Part shown: positions 11,001-19,547 of the stretch, in pieces | How positions within the stretch are numbered: position 1 is the stretch's first letter | How the letters are laid out: every line of letters starts with the position of its first letter | The notes under the pieces: generated by a model | The model's input: only the letters and a program-made list of their open reading frames with translations | Told to the model about the DNA's origin: nothing | Database searches by the model: none | Program-made: the position numbers and the translations under genes | Assembly (NCBI RefSeq): GCF_000027005.1 | Contig: NC_012963.1 | Span: 124,001-188,000 of the forward strand | DNA: 64,000 bases | Reading direction: 5' to 3' | DNA from: Komagataella phaffii GS115 | Lineage: Eukaryota > Ascomycota > Pichiomycetes > Pichiales > Pichiaceae

Positions 11001-12741
11001 CCTCATTGATACTCCCCAAACCAACCAAGAGTTTATCAATGCTTGCTATGAGCATCGCTTAATCTCAAAGATTGCCGAAATACTGTCCTTGTTTTTGTTC
11101 GTCTCTAATAATGAAAAATGTAAGAGGATGATAGTTCAGCTTATCGAAAGCGACGAATTCTTGGAAACTATTGAAGCAGATTTTCGCATTGAAGGCTATA
11201 AGTCATCGCTGCATAACGATTTGCATGAAAAATTTCAACAGAATTGGCCTGGAATGAAACTCGATCAGTTTGCACATTCATCACTGGTTAAGAGAAAGAG
11301 ATATGGTGAGAACTCTGTATTTGCTCTTGGCTTGCTAGATGACTTATTTGAGAGTGATGAACGATGGGCAGATTTTAGAAACGAGATCATTCAGGCCAGT
11401 ATCAATCTGCAATACATCTCTGCACAGCTACTTGTTGCTAAATCACTATCTGCACTGATTACTACGTACTTCAAAAAGGCAACGGCAGTGGATATCAAAT
11501 TCATTAAACTGGCAACGCAGTTACTGCTTATTAATGATCGTGATGGAATTCCAGCACCCATATTCAAAGAACCATATTACGAACGAATTGATTTGGCCTT
11601 TTTTATCGTGTACAATTTTTCAAAAACTACCAAGCAAGTGGACGACAAATATTTAGCCGATCTCATCTCTGCGGTTTCGCAACTAATAATCTCTCCAACC
11701 GATTTGTACAGACCTCTATTGCGAATTTTATATGCCTGTTTGAAGTTGATCAAGAAAGATACGAATCTTTTTGCAGAGCATTTCACAATATTTGAGCGAG
11801 TATTTGATCTAGTCGTCTGTCAGAACACTAGATATCTTTTCGCTTCTTTGACATCTGATCAAAATCTTCCTTTGTTTGGAAAACTGGTTGAGAATATCCT
11901 TTTGAACCTTGCGTTACTGAAAACGTTTTTCAATATGAATTTGCCAAAGAACTTGGCAAACTCCTTTGCAAAACCATTGGTTAGACATGGCACACTGCGC
12001 TCAATTTTGAATCTGTATTCTTCATCCCATTCATTGAATGAAAAGGACAATTTAATATTGGCAGATATAGCTATCACTTTCATCCATGAGTTGGTGACAG
12101 TCAAGGGAGTTACCAAAGAACTAATTTCAAACCGGTTGTTTTCTAACTTAATAGAAAGCCCCGTTTCTCTTTATATCCAGAACGGACATATTACAGCCAC
12201 AAGTACCCCAAGACTGCATAATATTTGGAGCAATGGTCTATTGTCAATAATACTATCCATTTTGGGATCGTTCGGGGAATCTGTACTACCTGAAGTGTGC
12301 AGTTTTGTTACGTGTTTCGCAAAACAGATAGCTACCTGTATCCACAGTTGGTCATCAGACTCGCTATCAGTATCGTTACCCCTGATTCAAGAGACAAGTC
12401 AACTAATTATGTTGTATAGCCTTCTCAAGGCCTTAAACTTCAAAGATTATATGATCTCAAACAATCTTACTTTTGATTCAGGAGTTAAACAGATAATGTC
12501 CTCATCATCAAGGTCAAGGTACTCAAATGATTCTGAACAACTTCAGAACCGGTTCTTTCCAGGTTTAGATACATTAGAGCAACGAAATGCTCTTGGTGCT
12601 ACTTTAAGTTACCTATTATCACATCCAAAGTATCTCATGTCCAGAGCTGTAGATACAAATCTCATAGAAAATAAATCTAGTCAGTTTCAGGAAGAGCTGA
12701 TTAACGGTTTGAAAGAGTTAAGAAACTCTTTAAAGGATTAA
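8095..12741 (+). CDS. NUP188: nucleoporin Nup188
   Basis: Nup188 is a large alpha-helical scaffold nucleoporin of the inner ring of the nuclear pore complex, interacting with Nic96 and related to Nup192. The 1548-residue protein from the ATG at 8095 (MADDKDSWTFAQ) matches S. cerevisiae Nup188 (1655 residues) in several segments: GWTFLGRILQN, SGDYSFTITLIKM, SLVDVYHHHTSLRLDV and, near the end, RLHNIWSNGLLSIIL followed by SHPKYLMSR. An in-frame ATG at 7948 would add 49 residues that do not resemble the family start, so I prefer 8095. It converges on PRP24 with only 22 bp between the stops. In S. cerevisiae NUP188 is elsewhere (YML103C), so here it interrupts the PPA2-PRP24 pair. Confidence 0.93.
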   Translation: MADDKDSWTFAQAFELFSKSNDASILDSLDTFLKTNSDLLESKSIPFVFHEFKDDELLHLKENVIRGVQYPVPNEKIIKYCITVSRLLNVDVHEVLRICKQNFVDLVIDRNDSITEIIKLVTQEIALIIQLRCLLLQSKRLTINSDDIFDGIFDYLNEYFIKKGYFEEESPYASLIANEKVNVTVQVLNFLAYLSTEYSATKEQVVTWFKIMELSRFASILKRSISNSRLESIQSLLSVITNLILDLNNNYGGLDHYKSYLNDAVSIQQISESLNNTSPSCPIVLYSWSILLHRKYLVLESFPDNPHGQKLLGSLGGLHQLQQQYLQFSKISQDQNVIEKLVRCHKNLYYDAIFTTALGTLVLHYLPYLSLTDQVSQMLNTIFKDCLRNILIKLFQDEYFERLLTLARAKFPRSIVSYLNLASLNTNFALEEVTCMKSYMESFDEDSLLNKYEIDDQNPELVKITQDIDIFPPFESSKELSLLMRDGTKGKLLSGNMVVFIYDYNGWTFLGRILQNISRNFNLQDDRVASMISILQVFTRVTEEIVPESAESFFALASTFVDDSDVIEVIFRLFDQCLHARCLQGLEAIAKFIQALCRTLSYRVWSYLSHSQLFSVFASTILGAVEMVSGDYSFTITLIKMVDTLVVGCLSLDTRVSARLKSQVLINITSHMLHIFEIFYHCRFEIEYQKWEIGTLLVDVFGKLLVPVYGIDGVDEPENKATAVFAKSAQKIVDSFLVPDLMDVRSNKPITKAIDDLLTKSSTLDLTGVWYSNWNRAIIGFTELLLSIRSVCGMPPSILEKTMFAKSPSLVDVYHHHTSLRLDVTKLLTSLVNAKWPNEPPSLLAYLGKDQSYLLLNLLAANLTNSLVDYDIKVSIYDLFSAVMEGDQEGLSIMFITGHGSNEKFQQASISLLEIMKKCVIDLSQYPDSVALHLVDAIALAFNSWTTAKESKDDEPFIGQLITRISKRNLIDTPQTNQEFINACYEHRLISKIAEILSLFLFVSNNEKCKRMIVQLIESDEFLETIEADFRIEGYKSSLHNDLHEKFQQNWPGMKLDQFAHSSLVKRKRYGENSVFALGLLDDLFESDERWADFRNEIIQASINLQYISAQLLVAKSLSALITTYFKKATAVDIKFIKLATQLLLINDRDGIPAPIFKEPYYERIDLAFFIVYNFSKTTKQVDDKYLADLISAVSQLIISPTDLYRPLLRILYACLKLIKKDTNLFAEHFTIFERVFDLVVCQNTRYLFASLTSDQNLPLFGKLVENILLNLALLKTFFNMNLPKNLANSFAKPLVRHGTLRSILNLYSSSHSLNEKDNLILADIAITFIHELVTVKGVTKELISNRLFSNLIESPVSLYIQNGHITATSTPRLHNIWSNGLLSIILSILGSFGESVLPEVCSFVTCFAKQIATCIHSWSSDSLSVSLPLIQETSQLIMLYSLLKALNFKDYMISNNLTFDSGVKQIMSSSSRSRYSNDSEQLQNRFFPGLDTLEQRNALGATLSYLLSHPKYLMSRAVDTNLIENKSSQFQEELINGLKELRNSLKD

Positions 12742-12763
12742 ATAGAGTATATATAATACAAAT

Positions 12764-15361
12764 CTAAACTTTTCGTCTCTGAAGTGACGGGGGTATAAAT
12801 GAAGTTGGAAATTGAGAGGGTTTTCTTGGCTGTTGCTGCGTAGATTTTTCGGAAAGTTTCAATGTAAACCCATCAACTTGTTTGCCATTCAGTACTAGCA
12901 TGGCCCTTCCTGAATTATTTACATCTTCATATGCAATGAAGGCGCTATGGGATTCAGGTTTCAAAGTAATCTTACTGATAGGTCCAATAGCGGAGAAGAT
13001 CTTCATGAGCTGTGAGCTGTTAACAGTCTCTGGCAAGTCAAACGCTTCGATAGTTGTTAACTTTGAGTTCTTTTTAGGTGCAGGATTCATTTCAAGTACT
13101 GAAACCTTTTTTGGCTTCTTCTTAGCTAAACTGACATCAAGAGGTCGATCAAGTAATGGTACAGAGTTCAACTCCAAAGCAGATTCTGCTGCATCTTTTT
13201 CTTTGAAGGTGATGAATGCAAATCCGTTATTTTTCTTGGTTTCACTATCACAAGGGACATATATTTTATCAATCTGCCCATATTTTTCAAAGAGAGGTAC
13301 CAAATCTTCTTTGGTTAATTTGAAGTCTAGGTTTCTGATAAAAAGTTCCCTGCCTTCATCAGAACGCTGAGATCTTTTTTCTGGGTTTGATATTTTGGCC
13401 ACCAGATGGTATTCTTTTCCCTGCGAATCCTTAAGTACTTTACCATTAAACTTGGCTACAGCATCCATCGCTGCCTGTTCTGACGTAAACTGTATATAGC
13501 AGAACCTTCTATCTGTATTGAACCTCAAGGAAGGGAATCGTGTGTTTAGCACAGTACCCACTTCGGAGAAAAGGTCTTCAAGGGACTGAGAGAGTTGATC
13601 TGGAGGGAAATTGGTTACCCAAACTGTGGAACTGAGTAGTTTATTCACAGAGATTTCAAAACCATCTATTGTTTTATGATCTTTGGTCAAAGCTGCTAGG
13701 TAGCCATCCTCTGTGCTGAATTCTATAGTAGCTAAGTTATTTCTCAGAAAAACGGATTTAATTTCTCCACAATCTTGAAATAAGTTTCGTACAGACAGCT
13801 CTTCTAGTTTGTTTCCGGATGTGACTAAAACGGATAAATTCTCTCTATCTCTTTTAGATTTCTTTGATGGTGTATAAATAGATTCTTCCAGAGCTCGTTT
13901 TGGTGGCCCACTCTTTTCTTCATTATTCTCTAATTCAAGTTCAGATTGTATGCTGGGAGAAGCCATAGGCTCGGATGACTCTTGTAACTTTCGGCTTGAT
14001 TTTGCAAACGCTTTAGCCAGATCCTTGTGGTTGTATATACCTTCGAAGCGAGACTGTTCATCCATTAATCTCTGTGGCCAATCAAGTTGATCCCATCTAC
14101 TTATTCCAGCACGAAGGATTTTTGAGGCAGTAGTCAAGTTGTCATGGGATCGTTCAAACTGATAAGAAAATAGCCATATCTCAACTTGAGAAGGGAATTT
14201 TTCAGTCATCTTGCGCAATAACGCTCTTGCTTCGTCTAATAAATCCAGAAGCGAATAGATCTCGACACAACTTCGATCAAGGGAGTGGAGGACGTCATCA
14301 TTTTGCAGTGCAAGTTCTGAAAACATAGATAGGTCTTGTAAAATGGGTATAGAGCTGGAATCAGAATTTAGCAATACATCTAGTTCAGTCCACAGAAGTG
14401 AGCACGCAGTGTTTTTCCATTCCAAGAACTTGGAGGGGGTGAAGATGTCAAACTGAAAGGCTTGTGATCTGAACTTCAAAAGTGAACGAGCATCTAAAGT
14501 TAAACTAAAATAGTATTGGTAAGGAGTCGGATGTTCCGGAAATTGCCTTATAAATGATTCCACTGAAGAAGGATGCAAGGCAATATCTTTCTCATTCAGG
14601 ACATTGAAATAGTGGCTCCATATGTCAATGGCCAAAACATCAAATCTATTAGTTGTTGCTCGTTCAAATATTGATTTTGCCAACAATCGGGCATGCTGGA
14701 ACTTTTTCAATCTGAACACACTGTCAATGTACCCAATCCAGAATTTAGATGTTGGTTGGAACTGAGCATCCAAAAGTTTCAGCTCAAAGTCTTCCAAACG
14801 ATCTGAAATTGCCTTTGACTGGTTAAACAATTTAGAAGCGTATTTCATTTTAGAATCGTAGGCCTCCTTGAAGTTATTGGTGACAAAGACTGAATAATGA
14901 TTGAATGTTTCTTGAGAATCAAAATGAGGAATTTGAAGTCGTTGTAAATAAATAGAGTCTAAAACATCAGCACCAACATTCTGCTGTTCAGACATGAACT
15001 TCCAGTAGCTGCTCCATATAATTTGACTTTCTGTGTAATGATATTGGGTGCTGATTAGCGCTTTGTTGAATATTTCTGTGACTTTTTCTTCCAATGTTGA
15101 ATAGTTAGATGCTAGTTCTATGTACTTGAGCCAAACAGAAGGAGAACTATCATCTTTCAGCCTTAATTGAAAGTAGAAGTCTACGGTCTCAAAATTTTCG
15201 GTTTGCATTTCCTGTAACCAACTGTTCCATTCCTGTGTGGTAAATTTGTAAATTGAAAGAAATTTGAGTCGTAGATCTAGGACACTTTCGGGCTCATCAC
15301 CTTTGGCATTTTCTATCAATTGAAGGTATTCTCCTCTGGGTATTATCGTGTTTTGCTCCAT
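12764..15361 (-). CDS. PRP24: U4/U6 snRNP recycling factor Prp24 with a SART3-like HAT half
   Basis: Prp24 binds U6 snRNA and promotes U4/U6 annealing. The 865-residue protein has two halves. Roughly residues 20-440 are helical with repeated aromatic spacing (SVWLKYIELA, IIWSSYWKFM, KFWIGYIDSVF, VEIWLFSYQFERS), as in HAT repeats. Residues about 505-840 hold four RRMs, including VWVTNFPPDQL, LFIRNLDFKLTKEDL with NNGFAFITF, and a last RRM with TTIEAFDLPE. Human SART3 combines HAT repeats with RRMs, while S. cerevisiae Prp24 is about half this size with four RRMs. The C-terminal FIPPSLQRRKV could be the Lsm-contact tail (inference). It is divergent from TMA23, as YMR268C is from YMR269W. Confidence 0.87.
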   Translation of the reverse strand: MEQNTIIPRGEYLQLIENAKGDEPESVLDLRLKFLSIYKFTTQEWNSWLQEMQTENFETVDFYFQLRLKDDSSPSVWLKYIELASNYSTLEEKVTEIFNKALISTQYHYTESQIIWSSYWKFMSEQQNVGADVLDSIYLQRLQIPHFDSQETFNHYSVFVTNNFKEAYDSKMKYASKLFNQSKAISDRLEDFELKLLDAQFQPTSKFWIGYIDSVFRLKKFQHARLLAKSIFERATTNRFDVLAIDIWSHYFNVLNEKDIALHPSSVESFIRQFPEHPTPYQYYFSLTLDARSLLKFRSQAFQFDIFTPSKFLEWKNTACSLLWTELDVLLNSDSSSIPILQDLSMFSELALQNDDVLHSLDRSCVEIYSLLDLLDEARALLRKMTEKFPSQVEIWLFSYQFERSHDNLTTASKILRAGISRWDQLDWPQRLMDEQSRFEGIYNHKDLAKAFAKSSRKLQESSEPMASPSIQSELELENNEEKSGPPKRALEESIYTPSKKSKRDRENLSVLVTSGNKLEELSVRNLFQDCGEIKSVFLRNNLATIEFSTEDGYLAALTKDHKTIDGFEISVNKLLSSTVWVTNFPPDQLSQSLEDLFSEVGTVLNTRFPSLRFNTDRRFCYIQFTSEQAAMDAVAKFNGKVLKDSQGKEYHLVAKISNPEKRSQRSDEGRELFIRNLDFKLTKEDLVPLFEKYGQIDKIYVPCDSETKKNNGFAFITFKEKDAAESALELNSVPLLDRPLDVSLAKKKPKKVSVLEMNPAPKKNSKLTTIEAFDLPETVNSSQLMKIFSAIGPISKITLKPESHSAFIAYEDVNNSGRAMLVLNGKQVDGFTLKLSEKSTQQQPRKPSQFPTSFIPPSLQRRKV

Positions 15362-15577
15362 CTACTTTGAATATGATGGAACGGAGTGTTGGAGCAAAAG
15401 TGCTTATTGGGAGAGTTTTTATACCAGCTTAATCAGGTTCAGATAATGGAAAAAAATAAATATTATGTTACTAATTATGTAACAGGAATTCAAAATATAA
15501 TTAATATTTATATTTTCATTATCTCAGATTATTGTTTCTCAGTTTTTTCCGCATAAAACACATCTTCTAGCCTCCAT

Positions 15578-16063
15578 ATGGACTCAAAAAGGTATCTAGT
15601 TTCATATGGCTGGAAGGAAGGAGAGGCCTTAAAGAAGGGAGGCCTTAAAAGGCCTATCCTTGTAAAGCAGAAGAGGGACACCAAAGGATTAGGAAATGAT
15701 ATCAATGATGGAGAGGTCTGGTGGGAAAAACTGTTTGATGTGCAGTTGAAAAATTTGGAAGTTTACAACAGTGACAAAGTTAAGTTTGAACAAAAGGAGA
15801 TAAAAATAGACAAGAGTCCATTGTATAGCATGTTTGTACAAGGAGAAGGGCTAACTGGGACTATCGGAGTTGAAGAAGAGACTGTCCAAGCTACGGTACG
15901 AAAGCAGATAGTAGACTTGAAAGAAATAAGGAGAAAAAGAGAGAAGGCCAAAAAGAGTAAACGGAAAGAAGAAAAGAAAGAGAAAAAGAAAGCAAAGGAA
16001 AGTAAGGAGAAGAAAGAAAAGAAAGTCAAGAAAGTTAAAAAAGTACAAGAAGGACAAGAATGA
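15578..16063 (+). CDS. TMA23: nucleolar G-patch ribosome-biogenesis protein Tma23, tail probably frameshifted
   Basis: Tma23 is a nucleolar G-patch protein implicated in small-subunit biogenesis. The start MDSKRYLVSYGWKEGEALKK followed by GGLKRPILVKQKRDTKGLG is nearly identical to the S. cerevisiae G-patch start, and WWEKLFDVQLKNLEV and SPLYSMFVQGEGLTGTIG also match. From about residue 125 it becomes a Lys/Glu-rich tail. The frame stops at 16061-16063 (161 residues; the S. cerevisiae protein is 211). The sequence after the stop remains coding-like in other frames through to a stop near 16184. Indels in the A6 run 16037-16042, with or without the A7 run 16083-16089, would restore about 200 residues. 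It is divergent from PRP24 across 216 bp. Confidence 0.85.
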   Translation: MDSKRYLVSYGWKEGEALKKGGLKRPILVKQKRDTKGLGNDINDGEVWWEKLFDVQLKNLEVYNSDKVKFEQKEIKIDKSPLYSMFVQGEGLTGTIGVEEETVQATVRKQIVDLKEIRRKREKAKKSKRKEEKKEKKKAKESKEKKEKKVKKVKKVQEGQE

Positions 16064-16448
16064 CAAGAAGAAAAAGAAGGACAAAAAAATCTCTTAAAGC
16101 AAAACTAATCAAAGAAACAAAAACAAAGCTCCACAAAAGATCCAGCTCCGAATCTGCTGAAACATCCAAGAGAATAAAAGTATAACCATTTTTTTCCAAA
16201 AAGGAGGTCCTCACATCGCATTTATCATAGAGTATTAGCTAAGCTACACGATAATCAAGTCTTCATTCAACCATAAATTCTCGTAAAGTTAGTAGTGGTT
16301 GCTCTATTGTGATGAAAAATCAATTATTTTGACGTACTAGGTAAAGGGGGCAGCAATAAAGCCCTTTTGAATATAGTTTAATCAAGTTCTAAATGTTATG
16401 AAAAATCGCTTACACATATAAGATTTAGCAATGTTTTACTCAACAAAT
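16064..16448. other. region between TMA23 and tRNA-Lys
   Basis: The first about 120 bp look like the out-of-frame remainder of TMA23: Lys codons, then a frame reading RSSSESAETSKRIKV before a stop at about 16182-16184. The rest, about 265 bp, is AT-rich with no gene. A GTGATGA box near 16310 lacks a matching D box, so I call no snoRNA. Confidence 0.5.
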
Positions 16449-16521
16449 GCCTGGCTAGCTCAATCGGTAGAGCGTGTGACTCTTAATCACAAGGTTGCGG
16501 GTTCAATCCCCGCGTTGGGCT
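16449..16521 (+). tRNA. tRNA-Lys (anticodon CTT)
   Basis: The 73-nt cloverleaf has acceptor strands GCCTGGC/GTTGGGC (with G-U pairs), D-arm A box TAGCTCAATCGG, anticodon stem-loop GTGACTCTTAATCAC with CTT at positions 34-36, and T-arm B box GGTTCAATCC in a perfect GCGGG/CCCGC stem. There is no intron. A T5 terminator follows within 10 nt. Confidence 0.96.
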
Positions 16522-16524
16522 TTA

Positions 16525-16529
16525 TTTTT
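16525..16529 (+). terminator. RNA polymerase III T-run after tRNA-Lys
   Basis: TTTATTTTT begins at the end of the tRNA; the T5 at 16525-16529 is a standard Pol III terminator. Confidence 0.8.
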
Positions 16530-16636
16530 CCAGCTCTTGTGTTCTGTGTTACCCGGCAATTGCCTTTTTGAATATTTCGAACTTTCCGTTAGGTGATTCT
16601 ATCTATAAACTCCATCGTTGAACTAAAAAGGTGAAT

Positions 16637-18182
16637 ATGTCAGAGGGTAAGTTGTGATTAACTCCTATTCTAGAATCTTGATAATAAAGTTAGGAATAAG
16701 AATAGCTTGAAAGTTTGAGTAGAAAATGATGCTAATATAGTAGAAAAGAGAGAGGCCAAAGATGCCGCTGAACTATTGAACTCTTTGTCGCTGAACAAAG
16801 CCAACGATAATGAGACTCAACCTGAAGCCAAGCAAGAAGTTGTAGAAACCGGGAAAACTGAAGAATCTATTAAACTGGAATCAAAATCGGAGCCAAAGAC
16901 CGAAGCTGAGCAGAAGGAAGACTCAAATTTGATTAAATCAACATATGAGGTTAAGGTGAAATTGGCAGATTTACAGGCAGATCCAGACTCACCACTATTT
17001 TCAGTAAAAAGTTTTGAGGAATTAGGACTTTCTCCTGAATTACTGAAAGGTCTTTATGCCATGAAGTTCCAAAAGCCTTCTAAAATTCAAGAAAAGGCAT
17101 TACCCCTATTGTTGTCGAATCCCGCTCGTAACATGATCGGGCAATCTCAATCAGGAACAGGAAAGACGGCTGCGTTTTCATTAACTATGTTATCTCGTGT
17201 CGATGAGTCCAAACCAGTGGTTCAAGCAATTTGTTTATCTCCTGCTAGGGAGCTTGCTAGACAGACATTAGAAGTGGTCCAGCAAATGGGCAAATACACC
17301 AAGATCACCACACAATTGGTTGTGCCTGAGGCTGTGCCAAGAGGACAGCCTGTAACTGCCAATATCCTAGTTGGAACTCCAGGATTGACACTGGATTTGA
17401 TTAGAAGAAAGCAGATCGACACTTCAAATGTTAAGGTGTTCGTTTTGGACGAAGCCGATAATATGCTAGATAAGCAAGGTTTGGGAGACCAATGTGTTAG
17501 AGTCAAGAAATTCTTGCCGCAGACAGCTCAATTGGTGCTATTTTCAGCCACATTCCCTGATGAAGTTAGAAAATACGCTGGTAAGTTTGTGCCCAATGCT
17601 AACAGCCTGGAGTTGAAACATGAGGAATTGAATGTAGATGGTATTAAACAATTATACATGGATTGTGATAGTCAGGAGCACAAATTTGATGTTCTCTGTG
17701 AGCTGTATGGATTACTAACTATCGGATCCTCGATTATTTTTGTACAGAGGAAAGAAACCGCCAACATGTTATACAAACGAATGAAGGATGAAGGACACAC
17801 AGTCTCTATCTTACACGGTGACCTGGAGAGTTCTGAAAGAGACAGGCTTATTGATGACTTTAGAGAAGGTAGGTCAAAGGTTCTGATAACCACTAACGTG
17901 CTTGCCAGGGGTATTGATATTGCATCGGTATCTATGGTTGTCAACTATGATCTTCCAGTAGACAGACAGGGAAATGCTGATCCTTCGACATACTTGCACA
18001 GAATTGGAAGAACTGGTAGATTTGGTAGAGTTGGAGTTTCCATTTCCTTTGTGCATGACAGGACATCATACGAGCAACTTATGGCCATTCGAAAGTATTT
18101 TGGAAATGTGGAGATGACTCGTGTTCCTACTGACGATTGGGATGAAGTTGAACAGATTGTCAAGAAGGTGATTAAGAACTAA
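16637..18182 (+). CDS. DBP5: DEAD-box mRNA export helicase Dbp5 (spliced)
   Basis: Dbp5 remodels mRNPs at the cytoplasmic face of the nuclear pore, activated by Gle1-InsP6, and also acts in translation termination. Exon 1 is only 16637-16646 (ATGTCAGAGG). A 94-nt intron at 16647-16740 (GTAAGT donor, GCTAAT branch, ATAG acceptor) precedes exon 2 at 16741-18182, giving 483 residues starting [19 protein letters not shown]. Visible motifs are [17 protein letters not shown] motif FQKPSKIQE, motif [18 protein letters not shown] and [11 protein letters not shown], with the family-specific end [18 protein letters not shown]. The S. cerevisiae gene has no intron. DBP5 and TOM6 are also adjacent there (YOR046C/YOR045W). 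Confidence 0.96.
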
Positions 18183-18624
18183 TGTAAATGATAAATACTG
18201 AAATACAAAGATGTACAGACTGCTTTTAAGAGCAGGAATTAATTATTTAATGTAGGACAAACTGAGATAGTCGCCGTGAGTTTCCCAATACGCTTTTCTT
18301 ATTGAGGACAACCGAGGAGGACCCTTTAATGAACAAGCATAAGAGACTTGAACCAAGGTAAGAGAGCAACTTTCAAAACTGAAAACAAACTGAATCCGGA
18401 ACTCCAGTGGATCTAAATTCCCAAGGATCTACTCCTCGAGGCACTCACTCGGTGAATCGTATGCTCTCGCCAAACTGCATCAGATCTCATCAGCTCATCT
18501 CCGGTCCACCATTGATGCGCGTTTCCAAGAAATTACGAGCCCTGGCTTGCTCAGGGAGTAACCCATCTCCAGCCAGTTAGCCCGGTGACATTGTTGTTTA
18601 CTTATCTTCACACTCGCAAACAAA
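18183..18624. other. DBP5-PMP3 intergenic region
   Basis: These 442 bp contain no ORF of note and no RNA gene that I can recognise. They hold the DBP5 3' end and the PMP3 promoter. I see no repeat. Confidence 0.55.
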
Positions 18625-18855
18625 ATGGTTGACAGCACAAAGATCATCACAGTTATAATCGGTAAGCATTAATTTGGAGGAAATCACTGCAATGAGTCCA
18701 ACTAACATTCAATTCCAGCTGTCTTTCTTCCCTTCTTAGCTGTCTTTATGGTTAAAGGTGCCGGAAGAGACTTGCTCATCAACATTATTCTCTGTTGTTT
18801 CTTCTGGTTCCCAGGTATTTTGCACGCTCTTTATGTCGTTTTGACTTCGTCATAA
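18625..18855 (+). CDS. PMP3: small plasma-membrane proteolipid Pmp3 (spliced)
   Basis: Pmp3 is a tiny two-helix plasma-membrane protein of the UPF0057/RCI2 stress-inducible family, affecting membrane potential and salt tolerance. Exon 1 is 18625-18661; a 57-nt intron at 18662-18718 (GTAAGC donor, ACTAAC branch, CAG acceptor) is followed by exon 2 at 18719-18855. The product is 57 residues (55 in S. cerevisiae), starting MVDSTKIITVIIAVFLPFLA and ending GILHALYVVLTSS. The family pattern (hydrophobic helix, charged G-GRDLLIN turn, WFPG, second helix) is clear. It is invisible without splicing because each exon is short. Confidence 0.92.
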
Positions 18856-19052
18856 GCCAAGATATTCACATCTTGTTCCCTTTTGGACTTCCGTCTTACT
18901 TTGAGTACTTCGTTAGATGACGATATAAGTTTATTATATTAGCCCTGTATTATTTACAAAAGTTATAAAACGCCAGCGTGCTTCTCTTGACCATTTTCGT
19001 AGTAGATCAGTAGAACATTGGGCTCTTTTTTCCTGGTTCAATGGTCTATACC

Positions 19053-19220
19053 TCAGATTTGGGGAGCAAGCAAATCCATCAGAGATGACTGGATGAAAGC
19101 GACACCTAGAGCGAACAGACCAACGTTAAGCCCTACCTGGTAAGCAGGGGTTTCCTTGAACTGCTCGAACTTGGAAAGCTCTTTCTTGGGCTCATTTTTG
19201 GCAAAGTTTGAGAAATCCAT
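19053..19220 (-). CDS. TOM6: TOM complex subunit Tom6
   Basis: Tom6 is a tail-anchored small subunit that stabilises the mitochondrial outer-membrane import pore around Tom40. The 55-residue protein has an acidic/basic cytosolic start and then KFEQFKETPAYQVGLN and GVAFIQSSLMDLLAPQI. The last block matches the S. cerevisiae end GVAFIQSPLMDMLAPQL almost exactly. A single helix at about 28-45 anchors it. No intron is needed. It is convergent with PMP3 and lies near DBP5, as YOR045W does next to YOR046C. Confidence 0.93.
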   Translation of the reverse strand: MDFSNFAKNEPKKELSKFEQFKETPAYQVGLNVGLFALGVAFIQSSLMDLLAPQI

Positions 19221-19547
19221 TGGTTATTACTGTCTTGGAAGAGGTGGAGACTAGGTTGAGGCTAGGTGACTTTTTTTTTCTCAAACCCATGCTCAGAAGA
19301 ATGGTTAAGGTAGTCACCGCCCTAATATACTGCATTGGGTACTGGACGTTTTTCTTGGTCTGTTACCCGGACAGGCTGTGCCCCGACTTGCCCGATTCGG
19401 CTCAAGACAATTGCCACCAGATAAGGAATTGAGAAATTACCTGGGACGGACCCGCGAATCACCGATGCTGCGATGACGTAAATGTCACATTACGTTATAT
19501 CTTCCCAGTTATTGCCACCATAGAGCATACAAACGAACATCACTCAG
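19221..19547. other. TOM6-TMC1 divergent promoter region
   Basis: These 327 bp lie between divergently transcribed TOM6 and TMC1. Apart from the small ORF at 19289-19432, annotated separately at low confidence, I see nothing distinctive. Confidence 0.5.
19289..19432 (+). CDS. possible 47-residue membrane microprotein (uncertain)
   Basis: I do not recognise this ORF. It starts MLRRMVKVVTALIYCIGYW, giving a basic N-terminus followed by one hydrophobic helix, then a soluble tail with two cysteines (CPDLPDSAQDNC) and ends HQIRN. A basic start, a single helix and a Cys pair are common in small mitochondrial inner-membrane proteins, but that is only analogy. It lies inside the divergent TOM6-TMC1 promoter. 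It may be a chance ORF; nothing here proves expression. Confidence 0.2.
   Translation: MLRRMVKVVTALIYCIGYWTFFLVCYPDRLCPDLPDSAQDNCHQIRN

Noticed and set aside
12882..13370. 162-codon ORF antisense to PRP24
   Set aside because: Lies entirely within the RRM coding region on the opposite strand.
16305..16320. C/D snoRNA-like C box GTGATGA
   Set aside because: No CTGA D box or terminal stem at a suitable distance.
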